DNA of 12,695 bases from Candidatus Nanohalarchaeota archaeon (GCA_017610525.1 JAFCBW010000013.1:1-12695), one strand, 5' to 3'; shown: positions 1 to 6,213, counted from the stretch's first letter. Made by a program: numbers and translations. The notes: generated from the letters alone by a model not told the origin.

Positions 1-480
1 TATTTCAGAATTCAGCACCTCATTAGAGAATTCCAGTGAAGTGATACTGGATTTAATCTCTGGTTTATCCAATAACGGATCTTCCTCAGCAATTACCTCC
101 TGCAAACTAACATCATACTCTCCCAACAGGCCACGCATTCTGCGCTCATTTGAATCAACCAACATTTTTTTGTTATTAATGACCCTATTTAATCCAACAA
201 TCCCATCAACATCATACTCAATTTTCAGATATAGAACATCCAGGCCATACTTCTGATCTATTTCATTAAACGAGCAAAATCGCTTATAGGTCATATCCTC
301 TATATTTTTTAAAGACACGCAAAAGCTCGGACAATCTGGTCTGTATGGAATCTCTTTGATATCAGAAAATACAGTCTGCCCAATCACAAACAGAAAAATA
401 AATAATGCAGCCAGAATCAAGTATCCTAATTTTGACGTTCTCTTCTCACTAATCTCTGTATACGTATCTTTTTCCACCAT
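1..480 (-). CDS. Single-pass membrane protein, unknown function (3' partial)
   Basis: This minus-strand frame runs from an ATG at 480 to the left edge without a stop (160 codons visible), so the C-terminus lies outside the window. Residues 1-18 are charged and polar (K4, K13, R14, K17), about 19-38 form one hydrophobic helix, and the rest is acidic and soluble-looking. The positive N-terminus suggests that the tail is outside the cell. Three cysteines (C50, C54, C69) follow the helix, the first two in a CPSFC arrangement that could form a disulfide or bind a metal. The start is supported by a TATA box (502-511) about 27 nt upstream, as expected for a leaderless archaeal mRNA. The + strand here has about as much T as A, unlike the A/C-dominated centre of the window. 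I recognise no family. Confidence 0.72.
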   Translation of the reverse strand, partial: MVEKDTYTEISEKRTSKLGYLILAALFIFLFVIGQTVFSDIKEIPYRPDCPSFCVSLKNIEDMTYKRFCSFNEIDQKYGLDVLYLKIEYDVDGIVGLNRVINNKKMLVDSNERRMRGLLGEYDVSLQEVIAEEDPLLDKPEIKSSITSLEFSNEVLNSEI

Positions 481-501
481 ACTATAATATAATAAATTGA
501 A

Positions 502-511
502 GTTTATAAAC
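502..511 (-). promoter_or_regulatory. TATA box for the leftward membrane-protein gene
   Basis: On the minus strand this reads GTTTATAAAC-like and is centred about 27 nt upstream of the ATG at 480. That is the expected distance for an archaeal TATA element driving a leaderless transcript. It is nearly palindromic, so direction is assigned from the gene it serves. Confidence 0.5.
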
Positions 512-642
512 ACAAAATTTCCAAAAGCCCATTGATACGAGCGCACCATTTATGATTAAAGCCCTACTCAATTGAGCATCATAACATTAATCACCCGCCA
601 ATATACGTCAAACGCCGAAGACACGAAAAGAAACCAACTCAG

Positions 643-650
643 ATATATAA
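643..650 (+). promoter_or_regulatory. Candidate TATA box for the ald leader transcript
   Basis: ATATATAA stands out within the 481-928 non-coding stretch. Transcription would start about 25 nt downstream, near 670-675. That would give ald a leader of roughly 250 nt that includes the conserved 47-nt element. No equally good TATA sits at the leaderless distance from the ald ATG: the CTTTTATAAG at 904-913 is only about 20 nt upstream and is better explained as part of a hairpin. The rest of 512-642 shows only a 10-bp palindrome, CTCAATTGAG, at 567-576. Confidence 0.4.
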
Positions 651-723
651 ATCTAAAGACACACTTGAATACCTTATCAAAAACACAAGAAAACAGAACA
701 AAATAACAACATACCCTCTAGTT

Positions 724-770
724 GGGAGGGTGGAGGCTCGAGGACGGAACCCACCAAACACAAAGGAGGA
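724..770 (+). ncRNA. Conserved 47-nt non-coding element, copy 1 (upstream of ald)
   Basis: This G-rich block matches 5971-6017 at 44 of 47 positions, in the same orientation and about 200 nt upstream of a start codon. It stands out because the surrounding + strand is poor in G. GGTGG (729-733) can pair with CCACC (751-755) around a 17-nt loop. The three differences (734, 740, 767) are all A/G exchanges, which a transcript can tolerate as A-U versus G-U pairs. They also fall in one codon phase and are synonymous there, but no ATG, GTG or TTG opens that frame before an upstream stop, so a protein is unlikely. Flanks do not align. I do not recognise it as a named riboswitch or RNA family. It could be the aptamer part of a leader, a small RNA or a dispersed repeat. 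Confidence 0.5.
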
Positions 771-801
771 ATCTATTCGCGCGCCTAAGCAAAACAGACA
801 A

Positions 802-829
802 GTGACCTAAACCGTAGGTTTATGGTCGC
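802..829 (+). promoter_or_regulatory. Strong hairpin in the ald leader
   Basis: GTGACCTAAACC (802-813) pairs with GGTTTA (817-822) and GGTCGC (824-829). This gives a 12-bp stem with one G-U pair, a single bulged T at 823 and a three-base GTA loop. It lies in the predicted leader between the 47-nt element and the ald start, so it is most likely an RNA structure. No T-run follows, so it does not look like an archaeal or bacterial terminator. Confidence 0.45.
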
Positions 830-838
830 TCTAATCGC

Positions 839-884
839 CAGCCATTTACAAAGCTGTTGCTCCGCATTTTACAAAGTTGAGCAA
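839..884 (+). promoter_or_regulatory. Two tandem hairpins with near-identical loops
   Basis: CAGC (839-842) pairs with GCTG (853-856), and TTGCTC (857-862) pairs with GAGCAA (879-884). Both loops carry almost the same sequence: CATTTACAAAG (843-853) and CATTTTACAAAG (865-876). A direct repeat placed in the loops of two adjacent stems suggests a paired recognition site for an RNA-binding protein or a tandem ligand-binding unit. The first stem is only 4 bp, so the structure is tentative. Confidence 0.35.
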
Positions 885-899
885 AACGCACCTAATAAT

Positions 900-922
900 C
901 AACCTTTTATAAGGTTGGGGGG
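900..922 (+). promoter_or_regulatory. Hairpin abutting the ald ribosome-binding region
   Basis: CAACCTT (900-906) pairs with AAGGTTG (911-917) around a TTAT loop. It is followed directly by the G-run 917-922, the only Shine-Dalgarno-like sequence before the ATG at 929. The stem is placed to influence ribosome access, which fits a leader-regulated gene. Its inner TTTTATAA resembles a TATA box but is too close to the start codon. Confidence 0.4.
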
Positions 923-928
923 ATTCAA

Positions 929-2092
929 ATGAACATCGGAACAGTAAAAGAAATCAAAAACAATGAAACAAGAGTAGGCATAACACCGGACAACGCAAAA
1001 AACCTGATAGAATCAGGTCACACCGTACTCATAGAAAAAGACGCAGGAAAAGATGCAGGCTACGAAGACGACGCATACATTTTCAAAGGCGCAACAATAG
1101 CCACCAAAGAAGAGATCTTCAAGACATCAGACATAATAGTAAAAGTAAAAGAGCCAATGCCCGAAGAATATCCCTATCTCGAACTCATGAAAGGAAAGAC
1201 ACTATACACATACCTCCACCTCGCAGCAGCAGACAAACAACTCACACTGGAACTTCTGAAAAACAACATAACAGGAATCGCCTACGAAACAGTAACAGAC
1301 GAAAACAACCGCCTCCCACTCCTGACCCCCATGAGCGAAACCGCAGGAGTCCTCGCAACCCAGTACGGCGCACAATACCTCCAGAAAAAATACAATGGCA
1401 AAGGAATAACCCTCGGAAAAATAACAGGAGCACCCCTGGCACACGTAGTAATAGTAGGTGGCGGCACAGCCGGCGCAAAAGCCGCAGAAACATCAGCAGG
1501 TCTGGGCTCAAACGTAACACTCCTCGAACTAAACGACAAAAGAATCGAAGACCTAAAAGAACAATTCAAACGTTTCGAAAACATAACAATCACAAAATCC
1601 ACACCAGAAACTGTCAGAGACACAGTAAAAACAGCAGACCTTCTAATTGGCGCAGTCCTCGTACCAGGCAACAGAGCACCGACAGTAATAACAGAAGACA
1701 TAGTGCGCTCAATGGAAAAAGGCACAGTCCTCATAGACATCGCAATAGACCAGGGCGGCTGCATCTGGGGCTCAAAACCAACATCACACGACAACCCAAT
1801 ATACTACATAGACAACAAAATATACTGCTGCATAACAAACATGCCGGGGCAAGTACCCCACCAGTCAACAAAAGCACTCACAAGCGCAACAATAAAATAC
1901 CTGAAAGAGATGGCAGATTCAGGTATAACAGAACTAATAAGCCGGGACAAGTACTTCAAAGAAGGAGTAAACACAATAGCAGGCAAACTGACAAACAAGG
2001 CAGTAGCCGAAGCGCTCGAACTTGAATACACGCCAATTGAAGATGTTCTTGAAGAACTGGCAACATTGCAAAAAACAGATATTGACACGTAA
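929..2092 (+). CDS. ald: Alanine dehydrogenase
   Basis: This cytosolic enzyme interconverts L-alanine and pyruvate plus ammonia with NAD(H), linking amino-acid use to central carbon. The 387 residues are slightly longer than the roughly 370 usual for the family. The catalytic residues known from bacterial Ald are present: R15, K74 in VKVKEP, H97 in TYLHLAA and D270 in LIDIAIDQGG. A Rossmann nucleotide-binding loop GGGTAG lies at about 177-182. The family signature near the C-terminus reads NMPGQVPHQST (304-314), where bacterial enzymes commonly have NMPGAVP followed by R/T-rich residues. The start is the ATG after the G-run 917-922. An unusually long, structured upstream region suggests control in the leader. 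The following hicBA pair has its own promoter, so ald is probably monocistronic. Confidence 0.95.
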   Translation: MNIGTVKEIKNNETRVGITPDNAKNLIESGHTVLIEKDAGKDAGYEDDAYIFKGATIATKEEIFKTSDIIVKVKEPMPEEYPYLELMKGKTLYTYLHLAAADKQLTLELLKNNITGIAYETVTDENNRLPLLTPMSETAGVLATQYGAQYLQKKYNGKGITLGKITGAPLAHVVIVGGGTAGAKAAETSAGLGSNVTLLELNDKRIEDLKEQFKRFENITITKSTPETVRDTVKTADLLIGAVLVPGNRAPTVITEDIVRSMEKGTVLIDIAIDQGGCIWGSKPTSHDNPIYYIDNKIYCCITNMPGQVPHQSTKALTSATIKYLKEMADSGITELISRDKYFKEGVNTIAGKLTNKAVAEALELEYTPIEDVLEELATLQKTDIDT

Positions 2093-2095
2093 AAC

Positions 2096-2105
2096 TTATA
2101 TATTT
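2096..2105 (+). promoter_or_regulatory. TATA box for hicBA
   Basis: TTATATATTT is centred about 25 nt before the ATG at 2125. This is the spacing of a leaderless archaeal transcript. It lies just after the ald stop. Confidence 0.6.
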
Positions 2106-2124
2106 AGCTACATTATTAGAAGAC

Positions 2125-2337
2125 ATGCGAACATTCACAGCCATATTACAAAAAGAAGAAGACATGTACGTTGCACGCTGTCCTGAAGTCGGAACAGTCA
2201 GCCAGGGTGAAACTATAGAAAAAGCCATAGCTAACCTAAGAGAAGCCACCGAACTATACTTAGAAGATTTTCCACTAAAAGAAACAAAACATCCCATTCT
2301 AACAAGCTTTGAGGTCGCTGAATGTGTCAAAGCTTAA
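2125..2337 (+). CDS. hicB: HicB-family antitoxin (short form)
   Basis: The 70-residue protein has the HicB partial RNase-H-like fold pattern: an opening strand (TFTAILQKEE), then MYVARCPEVGTVSQGET and the helix IEKAIANLREATELYLED. HicB neutralises HicA by covering its active site. This copy ends after the core fold and lacks the C-terminal helix-turn-helix or ribbon-helix-helix domain of longer HicB proteins, so autoregulation would need another route. The start is leaderless behind a TATA box at 2096-2105. Its 3' end overlaps hicA by 14 nt. HicB comes first here, the reverse of the commoner hicA-hicB order. Confidence 0.85.
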   Translation: MRTFTAILQKEEDMYVARCPEVGTVSQGETIEKAIANLREATELYLEDFPLKETKHPILTSFEVAECVKA

Positions 2338-2554
2338 GAAAATCTCTGGAAGAGAGTGCATCAAAATTCTATGCAACAAATTTGGTTTCTATTTAGTGCG
2401 CCAGAAAGGGAGTCACCTAATTCTACATAAAGAAACGCCAGAAGGCAAAATAGGTACAGTAGTTCCAAACCATAAAGAAATAAAAACAGGAACCATCAAA
2501 GGAATTCTTGAACAGGCAAAAATCAAAGAAGAAGATTTCGCAGAATACCAATAA
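2324..2554 (+). CDS. hicA: HicA-family mRNA interferase toxin
   Basis: This 76-residue YcfA/HicA protein has a double-stranded-RNA-binding-like fold and degrades mRNA during translation unless bound by HicB. The N-terminal SGRECIKILCNKFGF helix, the catalytic histidine in QKGSHLIL (H31) and the closing VPNHKEIKTGTIKGILEQA are all present, so the toxin looks intact. I chose the GTG at 2324, giving MSKLKKISG. A TTG at 2309 would add five residues with no family resemblance. The overlap with hicB implies coupled translation. The pair may serve phage defence or stress response, or may simply persist as an addiction module. Confidence 0.85.
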   Translation: MSKLKKISGRECIKILCNKFGFYLVRQKGSHLILHKETPEGKIGTVVPNHKEIKTGTIKGILEQAKIKEEDFAEYQ

Positions 2555-2616
2555 CAGATGATAATCTATGGTGAGTAAATATAACATTTATTGGCTAAGC
2601 ATCATAGAAGAAGACA

Positions 2617-2623
2617 TTATAAT
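2617..2623 (+). promoter_or_regulatory. Candidate TATA box for argS
   Basis: TTATAAT lies in the 140-nt gap between hicA and argS. A start about 26 nt downstream falls near 2646, leaving a leader of about 50 nt before argS. This transcript would begin almost exactly at the ATG of a 25-codon reading frame (2648-2725). Confidence 0.4.
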
Positions 2624-2647
2624 AGAATTTTGAAGCTAGGAATACAA

Positions 2648-2725
2648 ATGAATGCATTAATATCAATGTACAAAACACAACGAGGTAATCAAATATGCAA
2701 ACAAACTACGCGCAAGAAACCCTAA
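2648..2725 (+). CDS. Possible short upstream ORF overlapping the argS start
   Basis: The ATG at 2648 opens a 25-codon frame that ends at 2725, inside argS, in a different frame. It starts MNALISMYK and contains two arginine codons (CGA and CGC) in its second half. Its ATG lies at the predicted transcription start of argS. Nothing in the peptide resembles a known leader, so this may be chance in an A-rich region. Confidence 0.15.
   Translation: MNALISMYKTQRGNQICKQTTRKKP
2682..2689 (+). promoter_or_regulatory. Shine-Dalgarno site of argS
   Basis: GAGGTAAT, one base from the ideal archaeal GAGGTGAT, lies 5 nt before the ATG at 2695. An in-frame TAA at 2686-2688 rules out an earlier argS start. 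Confidence 0.6.
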
Positions 2726-4395
2726 AAACCCAGATAGAGACCCTCCTGAAATCCCATAAAATAGACGCGCCACTGGAAACCCCCCCTGAAAACATAGACG
2801 CAGACCTCGCCATGCCGACATTCGCGCTAGCAAAAACCCTAAAAAAAGCACCCCACCTCATAGCCCAAGACCTAGAAAAAACAATAAAACCACCAAAAAA
2901 CTCACTAATCAAACAAATAAAAGCAGAAGGTCCATACCTCAACTTCTACAAAGACAACGAAAAATACACAGAAATAGTCCTGAAAAACATAACAACCACA
3001 AAACAAGACTACGGCAAAAAACCACCAAAAAACCAAAACGTAATGATAGAATACTCACAAGCCAACACCCACAAAGCATTCCATGTAGGACACATTCGCG
3101 GAACATCCATAGGCGAATCCCTCGCAAGAACAATGAAACACGAAGGCTACCACGTAACACAGGCAAACTACCAGGGCGACACAGGCGCACACGTCGCAAA
3201 ATGGCTCTGGTGCTACCAAAAATACCACAAAAATGAAATACCGCCGAAAAAACAAAGCGAAAAATGGATAGCATCAATATACGTCGAATCCGTAAAAAAA
3301 ACCACAAAAGAAAACCAGAAAGAGATAGACAAAATAAACAGCGACCTAGAAAACAACACAGACCCTGACCTCACCGCCCTTTGGAAAAAAACAAGAGAAT
3401 GGAGCCTGAAAAGCCTTGAAGACATATACAAAGACTTAGATGCCCACTTCGACCACTACTTCTTCGAGCGCCAGATGGAAACAAGAGCAAAAGAACTGGT
3501 AAAAGACATCCTAAAATCACGCATAGCAAAAATAGACCAGAACGCAACAATAATAGACCTCAACAAACTAGGCATCTGGGTACTTTTAAGAAAAGACGGC
3601 ACATGCCTCTACTCCGCAAAAGACATCGCACTTGCAGAAAAAAAATTCAAAAAATACAACATAGACAAAAGCATCTACATAATAGGCGCAGCCCAGTCAC
3701 TCCACATGCAGCAGCTATTCAAAACCCTCGAACTCATGAACTTCAAAAACGCAAAAAACTGCCACCACCTCTCATTCGCCGAAGTCCGCCTCCCCACCGG
3801 AAAGATGAGCTCAAGAACAGGCGAAAACATACTCTACACAGACATGCTCGAAGAACTACTGGCCTACGCAAAACAGGAAGTAACAAAAAGACACCCTGAA
3901 TGGTCCCAAAAAGAAAAAGACATCTCCGCAAAAAACATCACAATCAGCGCCCTAAAATTCAGCATGCTAAACCAAAGCCCAAACAAGCTGATCACATTCA
4001 GCCCAAAAGAAGCCCTCAACTTCGAAGGAGACACAGGCCCATACATCCAATACACCCACGCAAGAGCCCACTCAATCCTGAGACAATCCACCCACAATCC
4101 CTCACGACCATTCAACCCCGTACTACTAAAAGAAAAAGAAGAACAGGACCTCATAAAAAAACTATCATACTTCCCCCAAACCGTAACAAAAACATGCGAA
4201 CAATACGACCCCAACCAACTCGCATCCTACCTCCTCGAACTCTCCCACGACTTCAACACCTTCTACCACAGGCACCCCGTACTAAAAGCCCAAAAAGACC
4301 TAAGAGACACAAGACTAACACTAGTCTATGCAACAATGCAGGTACTAAACAACGGCCTATACCTATTAGCCATAACTGCCCCACAACAGATGTAG
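2695..4395 (+). CDS. argS: Arginyl-tRNA synthetase
   Basis: This class I synthetase charges tRNA-Arg with arginine using ATP. The 566 residues match the usual 550-600. An N-terminal additional domain (about 1-100) is followed by the HIGH motif as HVGH (130-133) within SQANTHKAFHVGHIRGT. The family motif DGTCLYSAKDIA is at about 301-312 and the KMSKS loop, as KMSSRTG, at 370-376. A helical DALR anticodon-binding domain fills the C-terminus and ends in LLAITAPQQM, the normal family ending, so the protein is complete. The protein is very rich in K, N, T and P, reflecting the A/C-rich strand. It converges on the kinase gene with a gap of only 3 nt. The start is fixed by the SD site and an upstream in-frame stop. 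Confidence 0.96.
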   Translation: MQTNYAQETLKTQIETLLKSHKIDAPLETPPENIDADLAMPTFALAKTLKKAPHLIAQDLEKTIKPPKNSLIKQIKAEGPYLNFYKDNEKYTEIVLKNITTTKQDYGKKPPKNQNVMIEYSQANTHKAFHVGHIRGTSIGESLARTMKHEGYHVTQANYQGDTGAHVAKWLWCYQKYHKNEIPPKKQSEKWIASIYVESVKKTTKENQKEIDKINSDLENNTDPDLTALWKKTREWSLKSLEDIYKDLDAHFDHYFFERQMETRAKELVKDILKSRIAKIDQNATIIDLNKLGIWVLLRKDGTCLYSAKDIALAEKKFKKYNIDKSIYIIGAAQSLHMQQLFKTLELMNFKNAKNCHHLSFAEVRLPTGKMSSRTGENILYTDMLEELLAYAKQEVTKRHPEWSQKEKDISAKNITISALKFSMLNQSPNKLITFSPKEALNFEGDTGPYIQYTHARAHSILRQSTHNPSRPFNPVLLKEKEEQDLIKKLSYFPQTVTKTCEQYDPNQLASYLLELSHDFNTFYHRHPVLKAQKDLRDTRLTLVYATMQVLNNGLYLLAITAPQQM

Positions 4396-4398
4396 AAA

Positions 4399-5301
4399 TC
4401 AAAACTCAACCAGCTTCTCAAACTCCTTATACCGCCCGGAAACATCCTTCATCCCAATCTGGCGCAGCCTGTCAAGGCTGAAATCCTCAGCATTAAACGA
4501 AGCAACAGCGCTGCCGTAAATCACAGCCCTCTTCATATTCTCAAAAGATACATCACCAGTACTTGCAAGATACCCCATAAGCCCGCCAGCAAACGAATCA
4601 CCAGCCCCTGTCGGATCCTTCAGGTCCTCAAGCGGATAGGCAGGCGCAAAAAAGCACACACCATCAGTAAAAAGAAGCGCCCCATGCTCACCCTTCTTAA
4701 TAACAACAGCAGAAGGCCCTCTCTTCAAAAGCATCCTCGCAGCACGCACAAGATTAGGCGTATCCATAAGCTGGCGCGCCTCAGCATCATTAATCAAAAG
4801 AACATCAACCTTACTTATAACAGAAAGAAGCTCCTCCTTCTTAGTCTCAATCCAGAAATTCATCGTATCAAGCGCAACAAGCTCCAAATCCTTGAACTGC
4901 CGAAGAACATCAAGCTGCAGGACAGGATCAATATTAGCAAGAAACAAATACTTAGCCCCAAGATACGCATCAGGTACCTTCGGCTTAAAAGAAGAAAACA
5001 CATTAAGCTGCGTATCAGTAGTGTGCGCCTGATTCATATCATATTCATAATACCCTGACCACCGAAACGTCTTACCCTCTGCAACCGAAAGCCCGGAAGT
5101 CTCAATATTTCTCGCGCGCAAAAACTCCATATGCTCTGAAGGGAAATCCTTGCCAACAACCCCGACAAGCCCCGGCTTGCAAAAGATGCTCGCAGCAACA
5201 GACGAATAAGTAGCAGCGCCCCCAAGAATATCCTTGACATCCCCAAACGGCGTCTTAACAGAATCAAGAGCAACAGAACCAACAACAACAAGATCAACCA
5301 T
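4399..5301 (-). CDS. PfkB/ribokinase-family carbohydrate or nucleoside kinase
   Basis: This is a 300-residue soluble ATP-dependent kinase of the ribokinase superfamily. The N-terminal substrate-side motif GGAATYSS (27-34) and the ATP/catalytic motif DPTGAGDSFAGG (229-240, base D235) are intact. The substrate is not obvious from sequence. The next gene upstream is apt (9 nt away), and MTA phosphorylase and MtnA are nearby, so a nucleoside, ribose/ribose-1-phosphate or methylthioribose-type substrate is likely by context. The ATG at 5301 gives the natural MVDLVVVGS start. A GTG at 5310, directly after the apt stop and with AGGAG upstream, would add three residues. It is translated from the same message as apt. 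Confidence 0.88.
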   Translation of the reverse strand: MVDLVVVGSVALDSVKTPFGDVKDILGGAATYSSVAASIFCKPGLVGVVGKDFPSEHMEFLRARNIETSGLSVAEGKTFRWSGYYEYDMNQAHTTDTQLNVFSSFKPKVPDAYLGAKYLFLANIDPVLQLDVLRQFKDLELVALDTMNFWIETKKEELLSVISKVDVLLINDAEARQLMDTPNLVRAARMLLKRGPSAVVIKKGEHGALLFTDGVCFFAPAYPLEDLKDPTGAGDSFAGGLMGYLASTGDVSFENMKRAVIYGSAVASFNAEDFSLDRLRQIGMKDVSGRYKEFEKLVEF

Positions 5302-5310
5302 AGCACACAC

Positions 5311-5832
5311 CTACTCCTTATATTCAATCAAACTAAATATCGGATACTTGCTATCAACCTTATCCCTGCCGCGAAGACCCGTAAGCTCAATCAAAAAGCA
5401 AATACCCATAATATCACCTCCAAGCTTCTCAACAAGCTCAATAGTAGCAGCAATAGTACCCCCCGTCGCAAGCAGATCATCCACAATCAGGACCTTCTGC
5501 CCCGGCGCAATAGCATCCTTATGAATCTCAAGCCCGTCATCACCATACTCCTTAGTATAAGTCGCACGAATCGTCTCCGAAGGCAGCTTACCCTGCTTCC
5601 TCACAGGCACAAACCCTGCAACAAGCCTGTCCGCAAGCGCTCCTCCAAGCATATACCCTCTCGACTCAATCCCGACAACAACATCAACCTCACGATCCTC
5701 ATAACGCTTCTCAAGCTTATCCACAACCGCCTTAAAAGCGCGCCCATCTTTCAGAAGCGTAGTAATATCATAAAAAAGAATCCCCTTCTTCGGGTAATCC
5801 GGTATCTTCCTAATCCTTGAATCAAAATTCAC
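5311..5832 (-). CDS. apt: Adenine phosphoribosyltransferase
   Basis: This enzyme joins adenine to PRPP to give AMP. It would recycle the adenine released by the MTA phosphorylase encoded across the divergent promoter. The N-terminus IRKIPDYPKKGILFYDITTLL is typical of Apt. The loop VVVGIESRGYMLG and the PRPP-binding motif VLIVDDLLATGGT (114-126) are present, and 173 residues fit the family. I chose the GTG at 5832 because the archaeal SD core GGTGAT (5836-5841) precedes it and because it gives the family length. In-frame ATGs at 5850 and 5877 would add 6 or 15 poorly conserved residues. The kinase gene follows after 9 nt, making a two-gene unit. Confidence 0.93.
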   Translation of the reverse strand: MNFDSRIRKIPDYPKKGILFYDITTLLKDGRAFKAVVDKLEKRYEDREVDVVVGIESRGYMLGGALADRLVAGFVPVRKQGKLPSETIRATYTKEYGDDGLEIHKDAIAPGQKVLIVDDLLATGGTIAATIELVEKLGGDIMGICFLIELTGLRGRDKVDSKYPIFSLIEYKE

Positions 5833-5909
5833 ACAATCACCTATATACATAAAATAATACACCGGACAATACAACATACAACATCCAGTGCAGTACTATT
5901 AGCCTGATA

Positions 5910-5922
5910 ACTTTATAATAAT
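5910..5922. promoter_or_regulatory. Divergent TATA region between apt and the mtnP leader
   Basis: CTTTATAATAATA on the + strand reads as an A/T-rich TATA element in both directions. Leftward it would start transcription near 5885-5890, about 50 nt before the apt GTG. Rightward it would start near 5940, about 30 nt before the conserved 47-nt element and about 270 nt before mtnP. One TBP site serving both salvage genes is inferred, not shown. Confidence 0.4.
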
Positions 5923-5970
5923 AACCATCCAACAACAACAAAAATAAAAAACAAAACATATCCACAAATA

Positions 5971-6017
5971 GGGAGGGTGGGGGCTCAAGGACGGAACCCA
6001 CCAAACACAAAGGGGGA
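5971..6017 (+). ncRNA. Conserved 47-nt non-coding element, copy 2 (upstream of mtnP)
   Basis: Matches 724-770 at 44 of 47 positions. Here the internal stem is one pair longer: GGTGGG (5976-5981) with CCCACC (5997-6002), because position 5981 is G where copy 1 has A. This favours an RNA role on this strand. It sits about 240 nt upstream of mtnP in a predicted long leader. The reading frame shared with copy 1 stops immediately (TAA at 6018-6020) and has no start codon, so it is not a credible peptide. Confidence 0.5.
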
Positions 6018-6090
6018 TAAGACTTATCACTACAATAGTCCACCAGAACATAATACACCAGACACAACATATAAAATAATTCATATTATA

Positions 6091-6128
6091 GTTGCTTGCA
6101 TAACTATTTAGACAAAAATGCGAGCAAT
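6091..6128 (+). promoter_or_regulatory. 11-bp inverted repeat upstream of mtnP
   Basis: GTTGCTTGCAT (6091-6101) pairs with ATGCGAGCAAT (6118-6128), including two G-U pairs, around a 16-nt A-rich loop. The G-U pairs favour an RNA hairpin over a DNA operator. It lies within the predicted mtnP leader. Confidence 0.4.
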
Positions 6129-6136
6129 CTATATGG

Positions 6137-6174
6137 AAAAAGCACAATAACTATAAATGGAGATTGTGCTTTTT
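6137..6174 (+). promoter_or_regulatory. Perfect 12-bp inverted repeat at the mtnP promoter
   Basis: AAAAAGCACAAT (6137-6148) is the exact reverse complement of ATTGTGCTTTTT (6163-6174). The 14-nt spacer contains CTATAAATG, a good TATA box about 26 nt before 6181. A second TATA-like CTATAC lies at 6176-6181, near the leaderless distance from the GTG at 6205. A palindrome flanking a TATA box is the classic layout of an archaeal repressor operator. The alternative is an RNA hairpin followed by T residues, ending the transcript that carries the 47-nt element. Confidence 0.45.
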
Positions 6175-6213
6175 ACTATACAAAAATAGACAACAACAAA
6201 AACAGTGACACAA

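Noticed and set aside
567..576. CTCAATTGAG palindrome as an operator
   Set aside because: A 10-bp palindrome in A/T-rich DNA, not repeated elsewhere and not well placed relative to either promoter.
724..770. A conserved small protein encoded by the 47-nt element
   Set aside because: All three differences between copies are synonymous in one frame, but neither copy has a start codon between the upstream stop and the element, and the peptides diverge at once outside it.
724..900. RNase P RNA, SRP RNA or tRNA in the ald leader
   Set aside because: I looked on both strands for GAGGAAAGUCC-like, SRP S-domain and TTCRANNCC T-arm signatures and found none.
904..913. CTTTTATAAG as the ald TATA box
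   Set aside because: Only about 20 nt before the ATG, so transcription would start inside the coding region. It is better explained as the closed hairpin 900-917.
1282..1794. 170-codon minus-strand frame opposite ald
   Set aside because: Antisense to the Rossmann domain of a clear Ald. Its composition is that of reverse-complemented A/C-rich codons.
3900..4481. 193-codon + strand frame across the argS 3' end
   Set aside because: An out-of-frame shadow of argS, rich in K/R/P/H. It then crosses antisense into the kinase gene.
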